Below the pieces are notes generated by a model. That model ran no database searches and was not told where the DNA came from. It was given only the letters and a program-made list of their open reading frames with translations. Below are positions 1-10,120 of a stretch of DNA of 64,000 nt, one piece after another. The DNA lies in contig NZ_SDGV01000011.1 of the NCBI RefSeq assembly GCF_004795745.1, positions 1 through 64,000 of the forward strand. Direction: 5' to 3'. The stretch comes from Vagococcus silagei (lineage in GTDB: Bacteria > Bacillota > Bacilli > Lactobacillales > Vagococcaceae). The position numbers were made by a program, and so were the translations under genes. Position 1 is the first letter of the stretch. Every line of letters begins with the position of its first letter.

Positions 1-163
1 TAATTATAACAGATGGGGAGGTTCTTATTTTTATTGCTTTTAGAACGTTAATGTATCAAGGCATTACGATTATGAAATTTGCTCAGGTAACAAAGGTTTA
101 CTTAGAATACTTCACTATTATTTAGAAAATCAAAATGAAAGTATTTCAGTAACCAAATTTGCG
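1..163 (+). other. Disrupted 5' part of dprA
   Basis: This stretch carries coding sequence that looks like the DprA N-terminal (SAM-like) domain but in more than one frame. One frame reads through LMYQGITIMK at about 48-77; the frame that continues into the main dprA reading frame is open from 44 and encodes NKGLLRILHYYLENQ at about 89-133, yet it has no ATG, GTG or TTG before 164. Joining the two frames near position 83 (as if one T were missing) gives a continuous DprA-like N-terminus. A GGGGAGG Shine-Dalgarno-like run lies at 15-21, suggesting the gene starts soon after. The gene may be frameshifted, or there is a sequence error. Confidence 0.5.
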
Positions 164-913
164 ATGATTGCTAAAGTAAAAAAAGCTTACCAAGAAATAT
201 TCACGACGAGTTTTTGGCAATCCTTTGGTACGATAACAGAAGATGATTTTTCAACATTTCAGCATTCATATCAATTTATTACAATACTAGATGATACTTA
301 TCCCGAGAGACTTGCGGAAATATATAATCCCCCAATTGCATTGTTTTTAGAAGGGGATATTGATTTACTTGAAAATGAAACATTAGCAGTCATCGGTGCG
401 AGAAAAAGTACCACTTATGGCAAACAAATGATTGAAAAAATAATTCCTACTATTATAAAGGAAAAAATCACAATTGTGAGTGGTTTAGCGAAGGGAAGTG
501 ACACGAATGCTCATATTGAGACAATTAAAAATGGCGGTCAAACAATAGCAGTCATCGGCTGTGGCTTGGATATTTATTATCCAAAAGAAAATAAAAAATT
601 GCAGGATTATATCAGCCAGGAGCATTTAATTATTTCTGAATATCTGCCAACCGTTCCGCCTTTATCCTACCATTTTCCGAGTCGTAATCGAATAATTGCC
701 GGATTGTCAAAAGGCGTTTGTGTTATTGAAGCACAGAAAAAAAGTGGTACTTTTATTACTGCGTCTCTTGCTTTAGAAGAAGGTAGAGATGTTTTTGCGG
801 TACCTGGAAGTGCATTTGAAAAAACTTCTGAAGGTTGCTTAGAACTTATCCAAGAAGGCGCAAAATGCATTTGGAAACCAGAAGATATTTTGCTCGAATG
901 GAATATCAATTAA
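164..913 (+). CDS. dprA: DNA-processing protein DprA (5' end disrupted)
   Basis: DprA binds incoming single-stranded DNA and loads RecA during transformation. The visible 249 residues hold the Rossmann-like DprA domain: ILDDTYPERL near 41-50, VIGARKS near 76-82, VSGLAKGSDTNAH near 105-117, VIGCGLDIYYP near 130-140, FPSRNRIIAGLSKG near 171-184 and EGRDVFAVPGS near 206-216. The ATG at 164 has no convincing ribosome-binding site and lies inside what aligns with the N-terminal domain, so it is only the first available start in this frame, not a likely natural one. Family members are about 280-290 residues. topA follows about 100 bp downstream, the usual Lactobacillales order. Family identification is firm; whether a full functional protein is made is doubtful. 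Confidence 0.85.
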   Translation: MIAKVKKAYQEIFTTSFWQSFGTITEDDFSTFQHSYQFITILDDTYPERLAEIYNPPIALFLEGDIDLLENETLAVIGARKSTTYGKQMIEKIIPTIIKEKITIVSGLAKGSDTNAHIETIKNGGQTIAVIGCGLDIYYPKENKKLQDYISQEHLIISEYLPTVPPLSYHFPSRNRIIAGLSKGVCVIEAQKKSGTFITASLALEEGRDVFAVPGSAFEKTSEGCLELIQEGAKCIWKPEDILLEWNIN

Positions 914-1014
914 AGAACTTTCTTGACAAGAGACTATTTAATGGACTAAGATGATTATCGATTGTTGAACATTATAGTAGATAAATAGTTTATACGAAAG
1001 AAAGGGATTGAAAA

Positions 1015-3096
1015 ATGAGTTATAAATACTTAGTAATTGTCGAATCCCCAGCTAAAGCAAAGACAATAGAAAAATATTTAGGTAGAAATTACAAAGTGGT
1101 TGCAAGTGTAGGCCATATTAGGGATTTGCCTAAAAGTAAAATGGGAATTGATTTTGATAATAATTTTGACCCTCAATACATTAACATTCGTGGTAAAGGA
1201 CCTGTTATCAAAGAATTAAAGAAATATGCGAAAAAGGCGGAAAAAGTTTACCTCGCAGCCGATCCGGACCGCGAAGGGGAAGCTATTGCCTGGCATTTAG
1301 CTCATATTTTAGACTTAGACTTGAATGACAATAACCGCGTTGTCTTCAATGAAATTACCAAACCAGCGGTCAAAGAAGCTTTTAAAGAACCACGAAAAAT
1401 TAATGTAGATTTAGTTGATGCACAACAAGCTCGTCGAATCTTAGATCGACTTGTTGGTTACTCAATCAGTCCATTATTATGGAAAAAAGTTAAAAAAGGT
1501 TTGAGTGCAGGACGTGTTCAATCTGTTGCACTTAAGATGATTATTGATCGTGAAGATGAAATAAAAGCTTTCAAACCTGAAGAATATTGGAGTATTGCTA
1601 ATAATTTTATTAAATCACGTAAAAAATTTAGAGCAAATTTTGCAAAATTAGATGGTAAAAAATTTGAATTGTCGACTGCAGAAGATGTTAAAGTCGTAAC
1701 TGATCGCTTAACTGGTAGTGATTATACCGTTCAAAAAATCACCAAAAAAGAAAGAAATCGTAAACCAGCTCAACCATTTACAACAAGTAGTTTGCAACAA
1801 GAAGCTGCACGTCGTTTGAATTTTAGAACGAGAAAAACAATGATGGTGGCGCAGCAACTTTATGAAGGTATCAAACTTGGTAAGGGTGAAGGTACAGTCG
1901 GATTGATTACATATATGCGTACCGACTCGACTCGTCTTTCTGATACAGCATTAACAGAAATTGGCCAGTTTGTGGAAAACACTTATGGCTCTGAATACCT
2001 TGCAACAACTAAGGCTGCAGGTAAAAAAGCTAAAGGAAGTCAAGATGCGCATGAGGCGATTCGTCCTTCAAGTGTGATGAGAACACCGGCTTCAATTGAA
2101 CAGTATCTTGATAAAGATCAAATGAAATTATATTCTTTAATATGGTCTCGTGTGGTTGCAAGCCAAATGGCGCCAGCCGTTTTAGATACAATGCGTGTTG
2201 AACTTGATCAAAATGGTGTATTATTTGTCGCGAATGGTTCGAAAATTAAATTCCCAGGTTTTATGAAGGTTTATGTTGAATCTAAAGATGATGGTAAAGA
2301 AGAAAAAGAAAACATTTTACCTGAACTAGCTGAAGGGGAAGTTGTGAAGTCAGTTGATTTAGAACCTAAACAACACTTTACGCAACCACCAGCCCGCTAT
2401 AGTGAAGCAACCTTGATTAAAACGTTAGAAGAAAATGGTGTAGGTCGACCTTCGACATATGCGCCAACACTTGAAACGATTCAAAAACGTTATTATGTTA
2501 AATTAAACGCTCGTCGTTTTGAACCAACAGAACTTGGCGAAATCGTCAATTCATTAATTTGTGAGTTCTTCCCACAAATTGTGAATATGAGTTTCACGGC
2601 AGAGATGGAAAAAGATTTGGATAATATTGCCATTGCTAAAGAAAACTGGGTCGATGTTGTTAGTCGCTTTTATGAACCATTTAAAAAAGAACTTGATTTG
2701 GCAGAAACAAATATGGAAAAAATTCAAATTAAAGATGAACCAGCAGGATTTGACTGTGAACTTTGTGGCAGTCCAATGGTGATTAAACTTGGACGTTATG
2801 GTAAATTCTATGCTTGTAGTAATTTTCCAGAATGTCGGAACACTAAAGCGATTGTTAAAAAAATTGGCGTGAAATGTCCAGAGTGTCAAAAAGGTGACGT
2901 GATTGAAAAGAAAACGAAGAAAAATCGTATCTTCTATGGCTGTGATCGTTATCCTGAATGTGAGTTTACTTCTTGGGATAAACCTGTTGGCCGTAATTGT
3001 CCGAAATGTAATAAATACTTAATTGAAAAGAAAGCACGTGGTAGTGTTCAAATTCAATGTAGTGATTGTGATTATAAAGAAGATATTCAGAAGTAA
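1015..3096 (+). CDS. topA: DNA topoisomerase I (type IA)
   Basis: Relaxes negatively supercoiled DNA by transient cleavage of one strand. The 693-residue protein opens with a Toprim domain ([16 protein letters not shown] at about 7-22; the [12 protein letters not shown] acidic motif near 82-93). The catalytic tyrosine is Tyr300 in the motif [14 protein letters not shown]. The C-terminus has three Cys4 zinc-ribbon repeats (CELCG...CSNFPEC, CPECQ...CDRYPEC, CPKC...CSDC) from about residue 580 onward, as in Bacillus and Enterococcus TopA. The ATG follows GAAAGAAAGGG with good spacing. An intrinsic terminator follows at 3140-3175. Confidence 0.98.
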   Translation: MSYKYLVIVESPAKAKTIEKYLGRNYKVVASVGHIRDLPKSKMGIDFDNNFDPQYINIRGKGPVIKELKKYAKKAEKVYLAADPDREGEAIAWHLAHILDLDLNDNNRVVFNEITKPAVKEAFKEPRKINVDLVDAQQARRILDRLVGYSISPLLWKKVKKGLSAGRVQSVALKMIIDREDEIKAFKPEEYWSIANNFIKSRKKFRANFAKLDGKKFELSTAEDVKVVTDRLTGSDYTVQKITKKERNRKPAQPFTTSSLQQEAARRLNFRTRKTMMVAQQLYEGIKLGKGEGTVGLITYMRTDSTRLSDTALTEIGQFVENTYGSEYLATTKAAGKKAKGSQDAHEAIRPSSVMRTPASIEQYLDKDQMKLYSLIWSRVVASQMAPAVLDTMRVELDQNGVLFVANGSKIKFPGFMKVYVESKDDGKEEKENILPELAEGEVVKSVDLEPKQHFTQPPARYSEATLIKTLEENGVGRPSTYAPTLETIQKRYYVKLNARRFEPTELGEIVNSLICEFFPQIVNMSFTAEMEKDLDNIAIAKENWVDVVSRFYEPFKKELDLAETNMEKIQIKDEPAGFDCELCGSPMVIKLGRYGKFYACSNFPECRNTKAIVKKIGVKCPECQKGDVIEKKTKKNRIFYGCDRYPECEFTSWDKPVGRNCPKCNKYLIEKKARGSVQIQCSDCDYKEDIQK

Positions 3097-3139
3097 AGAG
3101 TAGGCTTCTTTAGAAAAATTGTGTATACTGAATAATGCT

Positions 3140-3176
3140 AAGGGACGGAACAACAAACTTGTTTGTCCCTTAACTT
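3140..3176 (+). terminator. Intrinsic terminator after topA
   Basis: Inverted repeat AAGGGAC (3140-3146) / GTCCCTT (3165-3171) with inner AACAA/TTGTT pairing, followed by AACTTTTT. It separates topA from trmFO, so trmFO probably has its own promoter or depends on read-through. Confidence 0.7.
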
Positions 3177-3210
3177 TTTGATAATTTTATAACTGAGGGA
3201 AGTGGAAATC

Positions 3211-4524
3211 GTGACAGAAAAAAAAGTAACCGTTATCGGAGCTGGTTTAGCTGGAAGTGAAGCCGCATGGCAAGTAGCTGAAGCTGGAATTTCCGTTGAT
3301 TTATATGAAATGCGTGCAATTAAGAAAACACCTGCGCATCATACAGATAAGTTTGCAGAGTTAGTCTGTACAAATTCGTTAAGAGGAAATAATCTAACAA
3401 ATGGAGCGGGTCTCTTAAAAGAAGAAATGAGACGCTTGAATTCAGTGATTATTGATTCAGCAGACGTTAATCAAGTTCCTGCTGGGGGCGCTTTAGCCGT
3501 TGACCGGGAATTATTCTCAGAATATATTACGGAAAAAGTATCGAATCATCCAAATGTGACGGTTCATCATGAAGAAATTAATGAAATCCCTAGCGATGGA
3601 ATCACAATCATCGCAACAGGTCCACTAACTTCAGAAGGTTTAGCCGAAAGCATCCATGAATTTACTGAATCAGATGGTTTATACTTTTATGATGCTGCAG
3701 CACCAATCATTGAAAAATCATCAATTGATATGAATAAAGTTTATTTAAAATCAAGATATAATAAAGGTGAAGCTGCTTATCTAAATTGCCCCATGACGAA
3801 GGATGAATTTTATGCTTTCAGGGAGGCTTTAGTAAATGCAGAAGTTGCGCCATTAAAATCTTTTGAAAAAGAAAAATTCTTTGAAGGCTGTATGCCAATT
3901 GAAGTTATGGCTGCCCGTGGTGAAAAAACGATGACATTTGGTCCCTTAAAACCAGTTGGGTTAGAAGATCCAGAAACTGGAAAACGACCATACGCCGTAG
4001 TTCAGTTAAGACAAGATAATGCTGCTGCTTCTTTATATAATATTGTTGGTTTCCAAACGCACTTAAAATGGGGCGAACAAAAACGAATTATTCAAATGAT
4101 TCCTGGACTAGAAAATGCAGAAATTGTTCGTTATGGTGTAATGCATCGTAATACATTTATGAATTCACCAGAATTGTTAAATGCAACTTATCAAACAAGA
4201 AAAAATGAAAATATTTTCTTTGCTGGACAAATGACAGGTGTTGAAGGATATGTTGAGAGTGCTGCAAGTGGTTTATTAGCTGGAATTAATGCAGCTCGTT
4301 TGGCACTTGGAAAAGAGGTTGTCACTTTCCCAGTTGAAACTGCGATTGGCGGAATGGCAAATTATATTACGCATACTTCGGCAAAACATTTCCAACCAAT
4401 GAATGTAAACTTTGGCTTATTCCCTGAATTACCAGAAAGAATTAGAGACAAAAAAACACGCTATGAAGCAATCAGCAAGCGTGCTTTAGAATCTTTAGAT
4501 GAAATGATTAAGACTTTAGATTAA
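3211..4524 (+). CDS. trmFO: Methylenetetrahydrofolate-tRNA-(uracil-5-)-methyltransferase TrmFO
   Basis: FAD- and folate-dependent enzyme that makes ribothymidine at position 54 of tRNA. The N-terminus has the FAD dinucleotide-binding motif [13 protein letters not shown]; the family signature around [10 protein letters not shown] (with Cys) and [11 protein letters not shown] are present, as is [27 protein letters not shown] near the end. Length of about 437 residues is standard. Two in-frame GTG starts exist, at 3202 and 3211; the GAGGGA ribosome-binding site at 3195-3200 is too close to the first, so 3211 is preferred. It converges on the ferredoxin gene with only 3 bp between the stop codons. 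Confidence 0.95.
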   Translation: MTEKKVTVIGAGLAGSEAAWQVAEAGISVDLYEMRAIKKTPAHHTDKFAELVCTNSLRGNNLTNGAGLLKEEMRRLNSVIIDSADVNQVPAGGALAVDRELFSEYITEKVSNHPNVTVHHEEINEIPSDGITIIATGPLTSEGLAESIHEFTESDGLYFYDAAAPIIEKSSIDMNKVYLKSRYNKGEAAYLNCPMTKDEFYAFREALVNAEVAPLKSFEKEKFFEGCMPIEVMAARGEKTMTFGPLKPVGLEDPETGKRPYAVVQLRQDNAAASLYNIVGFQTHLKWGEQKRIIQMIPGLENAEIVRYGVMHRNTFMNSPELLNATYQTRKNENIFFAGQMTGVEGYVESAASGLLAGINAARLALGKEVVTFPVETAIGGMANYITHTSAKHFQPMNVNFGLFPELPERIRDKKTRYEAISKRALESLDEMIKTLD

Positions 4525-4527
4525 TAT

Positions 4528-4740
4528 CTAGTCTTCCTTTAATAACAGAATGGCTCTAGTTGGGCAAACACGGTAGGCTTCTAAGAGCTCTTCGGGAATG
4601 TTGTCTGCTACGAGTTGTTCTGTTTTTTCAGTATTCGAAAATTTGACAAGACCATTATCATAATAATCAAAATAATCAGGGGCTTTGAGTTGACACAACC
4701 CACAAGCGATACATTTTTCAGGTAATATTCTACAAATCAT
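4528..4740 (-). CDS. fer: 4Fe-4S ferredoxin
   Basis: Small 70-residue electron carrier. Cys10, Cys13 and Cys16 form a CxxCxxC motif (KCIACGLC) and Cys59 in RVCPTRA supplies the fourth ligand, the pattern of single-cluster [4Fe-4S] ferredoxins such as Bacillus Fer. The protein is acidic overall. It is read divergently from the ypbB-like gene; only 34 bp separate the two start codons, so the promoters must overlap the neighbouring coding sequence. The start has GGGAGC upstream on the minus strand. The fer / ypbB / recQ / ypbE order matches Bacillus subtilis. The electron-transfer partner is not shown by the sequence. Confidence 0.9.
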   Translation of the reverse strand: MICRILPEKCIACGLCQLKAPDYFDYYDNGLVKFSNTEKTEQLVADNIPEELLEAYRVCPTRAILLLKED

Positions 4741-4774
4741 ATTTGATGCTCCCTTTCGAAAGAGGTGAATTTTT

Positions 4775-5845
4775 TTGGATGAAACAAAACGGTTTATTCT
4801 ATCTTGTTTTTCACATCAACGGACCGTTCGATCAACGACATTGTATCATTTTTTAAGTGGAAAAAAAACTTCATCAATTCTAACCTATGGATTTCTTAAT
4901 GGAATTTTGCCGTACTTTAATCTTTTCCCGAATTTAGAGCAACGGAAGTTTGAAGATAATATTAATTTTCTACTTGAAAATAATTATCTTGTGCAAGAAA
5001 CGATTCCGTTAGTGACCATTACTGAAAAAGGACTGGTTGAATGTCGTGATTTCAATTGCAAGTATCTTGATGGTTTATCTTTTTATAAAATTGATTATCA
5101 ATTTTGGATTCAACTTGTTTTGTTGACGCAAGTTGTATCTGAAAAAAGATATCGAAATTCAAAATACATTGCTTCTGATGCAAATATGTATCATCAACAT
5201 CTTCTCAAACAGTGGATTTCTGTGCAATCAAATGATTGGTTAGATCGTTTTATGTCAGAATGGATGGAATTATTAACTTTACTTGGAAAAGATGAAAGCT
5301 ATCTTTTAAGTTCACAATTAGTCGGACACAATACTCCAGGTTTAACTAAAAAACAAGTAGCAGAGCAATTAACTCAATCCGAATTTGAGATTGAAATACG
5401 TTTTAAGAATGCGCTACATCAATTGATTTACCTTATCAATATGCATTCGGAGACCTTTCCAGTCTTTTTTAGTTTATATAGTTACGAATTAAAATGCTTG
5501 GGAAATGATACGGTTCAAGAAACATTTCATCTTTATTTTCAAAAAGGCTATGACTACGACCAAATTGCACGTCAACGTCATTTAAAACTGAGTACTATTT
5601 ATGATCATTTAATCGAGAGTATCATTCAACTAAATGTTTCACAATTGAAACTGATAATTGAACGACATCAATTGACCGAGTTATTAGGTCGATTGAGTAG
5701 TAAGTATCCCAAGATAAGAGCTTGGACCTTTAAAGACTGTCAGTTGATGAAGGCGTCACTTAATTATTACGAATTTCGTTTAATGCAATTTTATCTGATA
5801 AAGGATGATAATGATGGAGAAGATAAAACAAATATTAGTCAATAA
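4775..5845 (+). CDS. YpbB-like helix-turn-helix protein upstream of recQ
   Basis: A 356-residue protein of the YpbB type, found next to the recQ paralogue in Bacilli. The C-terminal third (around QIARQRHLKLSTIYDHLIESI, roughly residues 258-278) resembles the helix-turn-helix/RQC-like helicase-associated domain that typifies this family; the N-terminal two thirds have no motif I recognise. The start is TTG at 4775, with AGAGGTG at 4761-4767 as ribosome-binding site. Its 3' end overlaps the recQ start, indicating translational coupling and a joint role, probably in handling DNA structures with RecQ; that role is inferred from context only. Confidence 0.75.
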   Translation: MDETKRFILSCFSHQRTVRSTTLYHFLSGKKTSSILTYGFLNGILPYFNLFPNLEQRKFEDNINFLLENNYLVQETIPLVTITEKGLVECRDFNCKYLDGLSFYKIDYQFWIQLVLLTQVVSEKRYRNSKYIASDANMYHQHLLKQWISVQSNDWLDRFMSEWMELLTLLGKDESYLLSSQLVGHNTPGLTKKQVAEQLTQSEFEIEIRFKNALHQLIYLINMHSETFPVFFSLYSYELKCLGNDTVQETFHLYFQKGYDYDQIARQRHLKLSTIYDHLIESIIQLNVSQLKLIIERHQLTELLGRLSSKYPKIRAWTFKDCQLMKASLNYYEFRLMQFYLIKDDNDGEDKTNISQ

Positions 5846-7247
5846 ATTTGGTTTTACAAATTTTAAGCCTGGTCAAGAAGAAGTTGTGAATCATTTATTG
5901 AATCAAAAAGATACGCTTGCTATTTTACCAACGGCAACAGGTAAATCATTAACTTATCAATTGACGAGTTATTGTTTGCCGGGTGTAACGCTGGTCGTGT
6001 CGCCACTGATTTCTTTAATGGAAGACCAAGTGCAACAACTGGCTAAGATAGGAGAGAAAAATGCTGTTGCAATTAATAGCTTAATGGATTTTCATCAAAG
6101 AAAATTTGTTTTGAAACACATCAAGCGTTTTAAATTTATTTTCGTAAGTCCTGAGTTACTAGCCAATCAGGAAGTATTGACGATTTTAGAGGGATTATCT
6201 ATTTCATTACTAGTCGTTGATGAAGCACATTGTATCTCTCAATGGGGCAATGACTTTAGACCAGATTACCTAAATTTAAGAACAGTAAAAAATAGATTGA
6301 ATCACCCGTTAACGCTTGCTTTAACTGCAACGGCAACTTCCCCAGTGATTAAAGATATTGAAAAACAGTTATTTGGGAACGAGTTTGAAGTTGTAACATT
6401 ACCAATTGATCGTGAAAATATATTTTTATCAGTGGTAAATACTGAAGATAAGCTTAACTATTTAATTGATTTCTTAAACCACCATCATGGGCCAGGAATT
6501 ATATATTTTTCGAGTAAAGCAGAAGCGGAGAGTATTGCTTCTGAGTTGAATCGGCTCACGTCATTAAAGATTGGCATTTACCATGGAGATGTATTGCCTG
6601 AAGACAGAATTAAAATACAGCAACAGTTTTTAAAGAGTTCTTTGCAAATTCTTTGTGCAACCAATGCTTTTGGAATGGGAATCAATAAAGCTGATATTCG
6701 ATTTGTGATTCACTATCACCTTCCTGATAGCCTTGAGAACTATGTACAAGAGTTTGGTAGAGCAGGACGAGATGGTCTACAAAGCGTTTCAATTATTCTT
6801 TACCAAGAAGGTGACGAAAGAATACATCGATTTTTACATGATGATACTTTTCAACAGAAAAGTGAGCTACTCTCATTGAAGCATAAAACCCGTCAAGAGA
6901 TGAAAACAATTTATCCGAATTTATCAAACCTCCAAAAAAAGTGGCTTGTTCAAATTGCTAATACCGATTGGGATTGGGATAATTTTGAGAAGCAACTTCA
7001 AAATCGAAAAACAAATCACTTTCAGAATATAGTTAAGATGATGGACTATATTCGTCTTACAACTTGTCGCAGAAACTTTATTTTAGAGGCGTTTGATAAT
7101 CAAAATATCAAAACAGAAGAAAAAAAACAGTGTTGTGATTTATGCAACAATGAGTTACCTGATTTAACAGAAGTTCAAAAAGTGAATGATAATGAAGAAA
7201 ACCTTAAGACTGCTGAGCAAATTATAAGAAATCTCTTTTTATTATAA
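5811..7247 (+). CDS. recQ: RecQ-family ATP-dependent DNA helicase
   Basis: 3'-5' DNA helicase of the RecQ group, here the short RecS/YpbC type of about 480 residues. Walker A is LPTATGKSLTYQ near residue 40-50, the DEAH box is VVDEAHCISQWGNDFRPDY near 135-150, and motif VI is QEFGRAGRDG. A C-terminal cysteine set (TCRRNF, then CCDLC) fits the zinc-binding subdomain, but there is no HRDC domain. Three consecutive in-frame ATGs (5805, 5811, 5814) lie behind AAAGG; 5811 gives the best spacing. The gene overlaps the end of ypbB and runs 66 bp ahead of the LysM gene. Confidence 0.93.
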   Translation: MMEKIKQILVNKFGFTNFKPGQEEVVNHLLNQKDTLAILPTATGKSLTYQLTSYCLPGVTLVVSPLISLMEDQVQQLAKIGEKNAVAINSLMDFHQRKFVLKHIKRFKFIFVSPELLANQEVLTILEGLSISLLVVDEAHCISQWGNDFRPDYLNLRTVKNRLNHPLTLALTATATSPVIKDIEKQLFGNEFEVVTLPIDRENIFLSVVNTEDKLNYLIDFLNHHHGPGIIYFSSKAEAESIASELNRLTSLKIGIYHGDVLPEDRIKIQQQFLKSSLQILCATNAFGMGINKADIRFVIHYHLPDSLENYVQEFGRAGRDGLQSVSIILYQEGDERIHRFLHDDTFQQKSELLSLKHKTRQEMKTIYPNLSNLQKKWLVQIANTDWDWDNFEKQLQNRKTNHFQNIVKMMDYIRLTTCRRNFILEAFDNQNIKTEEKKQCCDLCNNELPDLTEVQKVNDNEENLKTAEQIIRNLFLL

Positions 7248-7313
7248 AAAATACAAGCATTATTATCATTAGTATGATAAAATGATAAAAGAAGTTTTCA
7301 AGGAGGTATATCT

Positions 7314-8000
7314 GTGAGTAGAAAAGATAAAGATAAAGATGAATTTAAAAAAGATGAAGAATTAAACGATAAAGAACCTTGGGATCAACCAATTTTCGAT
7401 GAAGATGAAGAAAACGAATATACAGAAGATGAATATACTGAAGAAACAGAAGAAGATTCTGATACAACTCGTGTTCGACGTGGTAAATCTGGTGGAAAAA
7501 ACTGGTATGCTATTTCATTAATAACGCTATTATTTTTAATTGTAATCGTTGCTACCTTTTTAATTCTATATTGGAATGTCAACGCTAAAATGAACACTAA
7601 AAAACCGATTGTTGAGAGTTCATCTGTTGTAGTTGAATCATCAACAACAAGCGAAAGCACTGTTAGTTCAACAACAGAAAGTACGACAACAGAATCAAGT
7701 AGCTCAACAACACAATCTACAACTACTGAATCATCAAGTACATTTGCTGATGTTGAAATTTCTCAAAATGAAGTAGCACAACAACAACAACAAAATGCTG
7801 CTAATGCTGCTAACGCAAATAATACGAATCAAAATCCTACGCCAGCTGCTGGTACAACAGTCAACGTTGGTGAAGGACCTAACGTGAACTTATATCGTAT
7901 TGCGATCAATAACGGTACAACTGTTGAAGCTTTATTACAGTTGAATCCTGGTATTGATTCTCAAAATTTACAAAATGGACAACCTATTAGAGTGAAATAA
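7314..8000 (+). CDS. LysM-domain membrane-anchored cell-wall protein (YpbE-like)
   Basis: A 228-residue single-pass protein. Residues 1-60 are highly charged and rich in Asp/Glu/Lys (cytoplasmic); a transmembrane segment follows (YAISLITLLFLIVIVATFLI, about 64-83); then a Ser/Thr-rich extracellular linker and a Gln/Asn/Ala stretch; a C-terminal LysM-like domain ends the protein (VNVGEGPNVNLYRIAINNG...LQNGQPIRVK). It probably binds peptidoglycan. The start is GTG with AAGGAGG at 7300-7306. Its position after recQ matches ypbE of Bacillus. A strong terminator follows immediately. Confidence 0.85.
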   Translation: MSRKDKDKDEFKKDEELNDKEPWDQPIFDEDEENEYTEDEYTEETEEDSDTTRVRRGKSGGKNWYAISLITLLFLIVIVATFLILYWNVNAKMNTKKPIVESSSVVVESSTTSESTVSSTTESTTTESSSSTTQSTTTESSSTFADVEISQNEVAQQQQQNAANAANANNTNQNPTPAAGTTVNVGEGPNVNLYRIAINNGTTVEALLQLNPGIDSQNLQNGQPIRVK

Positions 8001-8001
8001 C

Positions 8002-8027
8002 CAAAAAGTCGTCTTTTGACGACTTTT
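8002..8027 (+). terminator. Intrinsic terminator after the LysM gene
   Basis: Perfect hairpin AAAAAGTCGTC - TTTT - GACGACTTTTT, symmetric and flanked by A and T tracts, so it could act in both directions. Confidence 0.85.
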
Positions 8028-8053
8028 TAATTTGAAGAAAAGGTGTTTGAGAC

Positions 8054-8716
8054 ATGACGAATAATAAACAAATCGCAATTGACGGCCCAGCGTCGGCTGG
8101 CAAAAGCACAGTTGCAAAAATTTTAGCTAAGAAAATGAATTACATTTATTGTGATACGGGTGCGATGTATCGTGCTTTGACTCTTGCTGCATTGAGACAA
8201 AATGCAGACATTTCTTCAGAAATCGAACTGACAAAAATTTTAGCTGATATCGAAATTAGTTTTAAACAAATGGCTGATGGTCAACATGTTTTTTTAAATG
8301 GAGAAGATGTAACGCAAGAAATCAGATTGCCAGAAGTTACAAATTCTGTTTCCGAAGTGTCTTCATTTAAAAAAGTGAGAGCTGAACTCGTAAGCCGTCA
8401 AAGAAAGTTTTCAGATTCAGACAGTATTGTCATGGATGGAAGAGATATTGGTACGGTTGTTTTACCTGAAGCTGATTTAAAAATATTTTTGGTCGCTAGT
8501 GTTGAAGAGCGAGCACAACGCCGTTATGATGAAAATACTAAAAATGGGATTAATACGCCTTTTGATGTCTTAAAAAAAGAAATTGAAGATCGAGACACTT
8601 ATGATTCAACTCGTAAAGAATCACCACTTGTTCAAGCTGAAGATGCTATTCTTGTTGATACTACGGGTTTAAATATTGATCAAGTTGTCCAAAAAATTGA
8701 AGATTTAATGAATTAA
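8054..8716 (+). CDS. cmk: Cytidylate kinase
   Basis: Phosphorylates CMP and dCMP to the diphosphates. The P-loop GPASAGKST lies at about residues 11-19, followed by the DTGAMYRALT substrate-binding motif and MDGRDIGTVVLP near 130. Length 220 residues is standard for Gram-positive Cmk. The GAAAAGGTG ribosome-binding site precedes the ATG. cmk followed by rpsA is a widely conserved order; here a terminator lies between them at 8731-8768. Confidence 0.97.
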   Translation: MTNNKQIAIDGPASAGKSTVAKILAKKMNYIYCDTGAMYRALTLAALRQNADISSEIELTKILADIEISFKQMADGQHVFLNGEDVTQEIRLPEVTNSVSEVSSFKKVRAELVSRQRKFSDSDSIVMDGRDIGTVVLPEADLKIFLVASVEERAQRRYDENTKNGINTPFDVLKKEIEDRDTYDSTRKESPLVQAEDAILVDTTGLNIDQVVQKIEDLMN

Positions 8717-8730
8717 ATAACTTTAATATA

Positions 8731-8768
8731 AAAAATAGCAAATATGACTAGTCATTTTTGCTATTTTT
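8731..8768 (+). terminator. Intrinsic terminator between cmk and rpsA
   Basis: AAAAATAGCAAA (8731-8742) pairs with the TTTTGCTATTTTT tail ending at 8768; inner ATGAC/GTCAT arms close the loop. A run of T ends the structure. Confidence 0.75.
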
Positions 8769-8821
8769 AGGTAGAATGATATATAAGCAGTAGAAGTAAG
8801 CGTTGTCGAGGAGGAAGTATA

Positions 8822-9991
8822 ATGACAGATCAAATGAATGAAGCAATGTTAGATGCTATGGAAAGTGTTCAAGAAGTAAAAGTAGGAGATTCTGTTCAAG
8901 GTGAAGTGTTATCTATCGAAGATAATAAACAAATCATCGTTGGTATCTTAGGTGCAGGAGTTGAAGGTGTTGTACCAATCAAAGAACTTTCAACACTACC
9001 GATTGAAACGATCACTGATATTGTTAAAATTGGCGATACGATCGAATTAGTTGTAATTTCCGAAATTGGTAAAGATAAAGAAAACGGAAGTTACTTATTA
9101 TCTAAACGTCGCGTCGATGCTAAAAAAGTGTGGGAAAAGATTGAAGATTCATTTAAAGCTGAAGAATTAATCGAAGGTACTGTCACTGATGTGGTAAAAG
9201 GTGGCCTCGTTGTTGATACTGGTGTTCGTGGTTTTGTACCAGCTTCAATGGTTGATAGTCATTTTGTATCTGATTTTTCTGGTTACAAAGGTCAAACTTT
9301 AACATTCAAAATTATTGAAATTGAACCATCAGAAAATCGTTTAATTTTATCACGTAAGGCAGTAATTGAAGCTGAAAAAGCTGAAATGAAGAAAGAAATT
9401 TTGGATAAAATTTCTGAAGGTGACATTATTGAAGGAACAGTGGCTCGTTTAACTAACTTTGGTGCATTCATTGACTTAGGTGGCGTTGATGGTTTAGTCC
9501 ATGTTTCAGAAATTGCGCATTATCATGTGGAAAAACCTGAAGATGAATTAACTGTTGGTGAGACTGTATCAGTTAAAGTCTTAGGTATTAATCCTGATGA
9601 AGAACGTATTTCTCTTTCAATTAAAGAAACAAAAGACGGTCCTTGGAGTGGTATTGAAGAAAAAGCTGCTGTAGGTTCTGTTCTTGAAGGTGTTGTGAAA
9701 AGACTAACATCATTTGGTGCCTTTGTAGAAATTTTCCCAGGTGTTGAAGGTTTAGTTCATATTTCACAAATTTCACATAAACATATTGCAACACCACATG
9801 AAGCATTAGAAGAAGGCCAAGAAATTACGGTTAAAGTTTTAGATGTCAACGAAGACAACCGTCGTATTGGTTTAAGTATTAAAGCTTTAGAAGAAAAAGA
9901 AGAACCGGTTGTTGAAGAATCTTTTGAAATGCCAGAAGAATCTACTGGTTTTACTTTAGGTGATGTTATTGGTAAAGATTTAGAACAATAA
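8822..9991 (+). CDS. rpsA: 30S ribosomal protein S1 homologue (four S1 domains)
   Basis: RNA-binding protein of the S1/YpfD group. The 389 residues contain four S1 (OB-fold) repeats at roughly 18-90, 105-175, 190-262 and 276-348; the last two carry the canonical RNA-binding pattern (GTVARLTNFGAFIDLGGVDGLVHVSEI and GVVKRLTSFGAFVEIFPGVEGLVHISQI). The first is the most divergent. An acidic tail follows. Four repeats rather than six is normal for Firmicutes, where the protein's link to the ribosome is weaker than in Escherichia coli. GAGGAGG precedes the start and an intrinsic terminator ends the unit. Confidence 0.95.
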   Translation: MTDQMNEAMLDAMESVQEVKVGDSVQGEVLSIEDNKQIIVGILGAGVEGVVPIKELSTLPIETITDIVKIGDTIELVVISEIGKDKENGSYLLSKRRVDAKKVWEKIEDSFKAEELIEGTVTDVVKGGLVVDTGVRGFVPASMVDSHFVSDFSGYKGQTLTFKIIEIEPSENRLILSRKAVIEAEKAEMKKEILDKISEGDIIEGTVARLTNFGAFIDLGGVDGLVHVSEIAHYHVEKPEDELTVGETVSVKVLGINPDEERISLSIKETKDGPWSGIEEKAAVGSVLEGVVKRLTSFGAFVEIFPGVEGLVHISQISHKHIATPHEALEEGQEITVKVLDVNEDNRRIGLSIKALEEKEEPVVEESFEMPEESTGFTLGDVIGKDLEQ

Positions 9992-10009
9992 TCAGATATA
10001 ATTTAGGAG

Positions 10010-10049
10010 CCTTGTTAAACAAATCTATTTAACAAGGTTTCTTTTTTTA
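10010..10049 (+). terminator. Intrinsic terminator after rpsA
   Basis: CCTTGTTAAA (10010-10019) pairs perfectly with TTTAACAAGG (10028-10037), followed by TTTCTTTTTTT. Confidence 0.9.
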
Positions 10050-10120
10050 TTTGTGCATTGAATTATGTGCATGAATGAGCTATAGTATCAAAGAGTCCAA
10101 AAAGACGTGGAGGGACAAAT

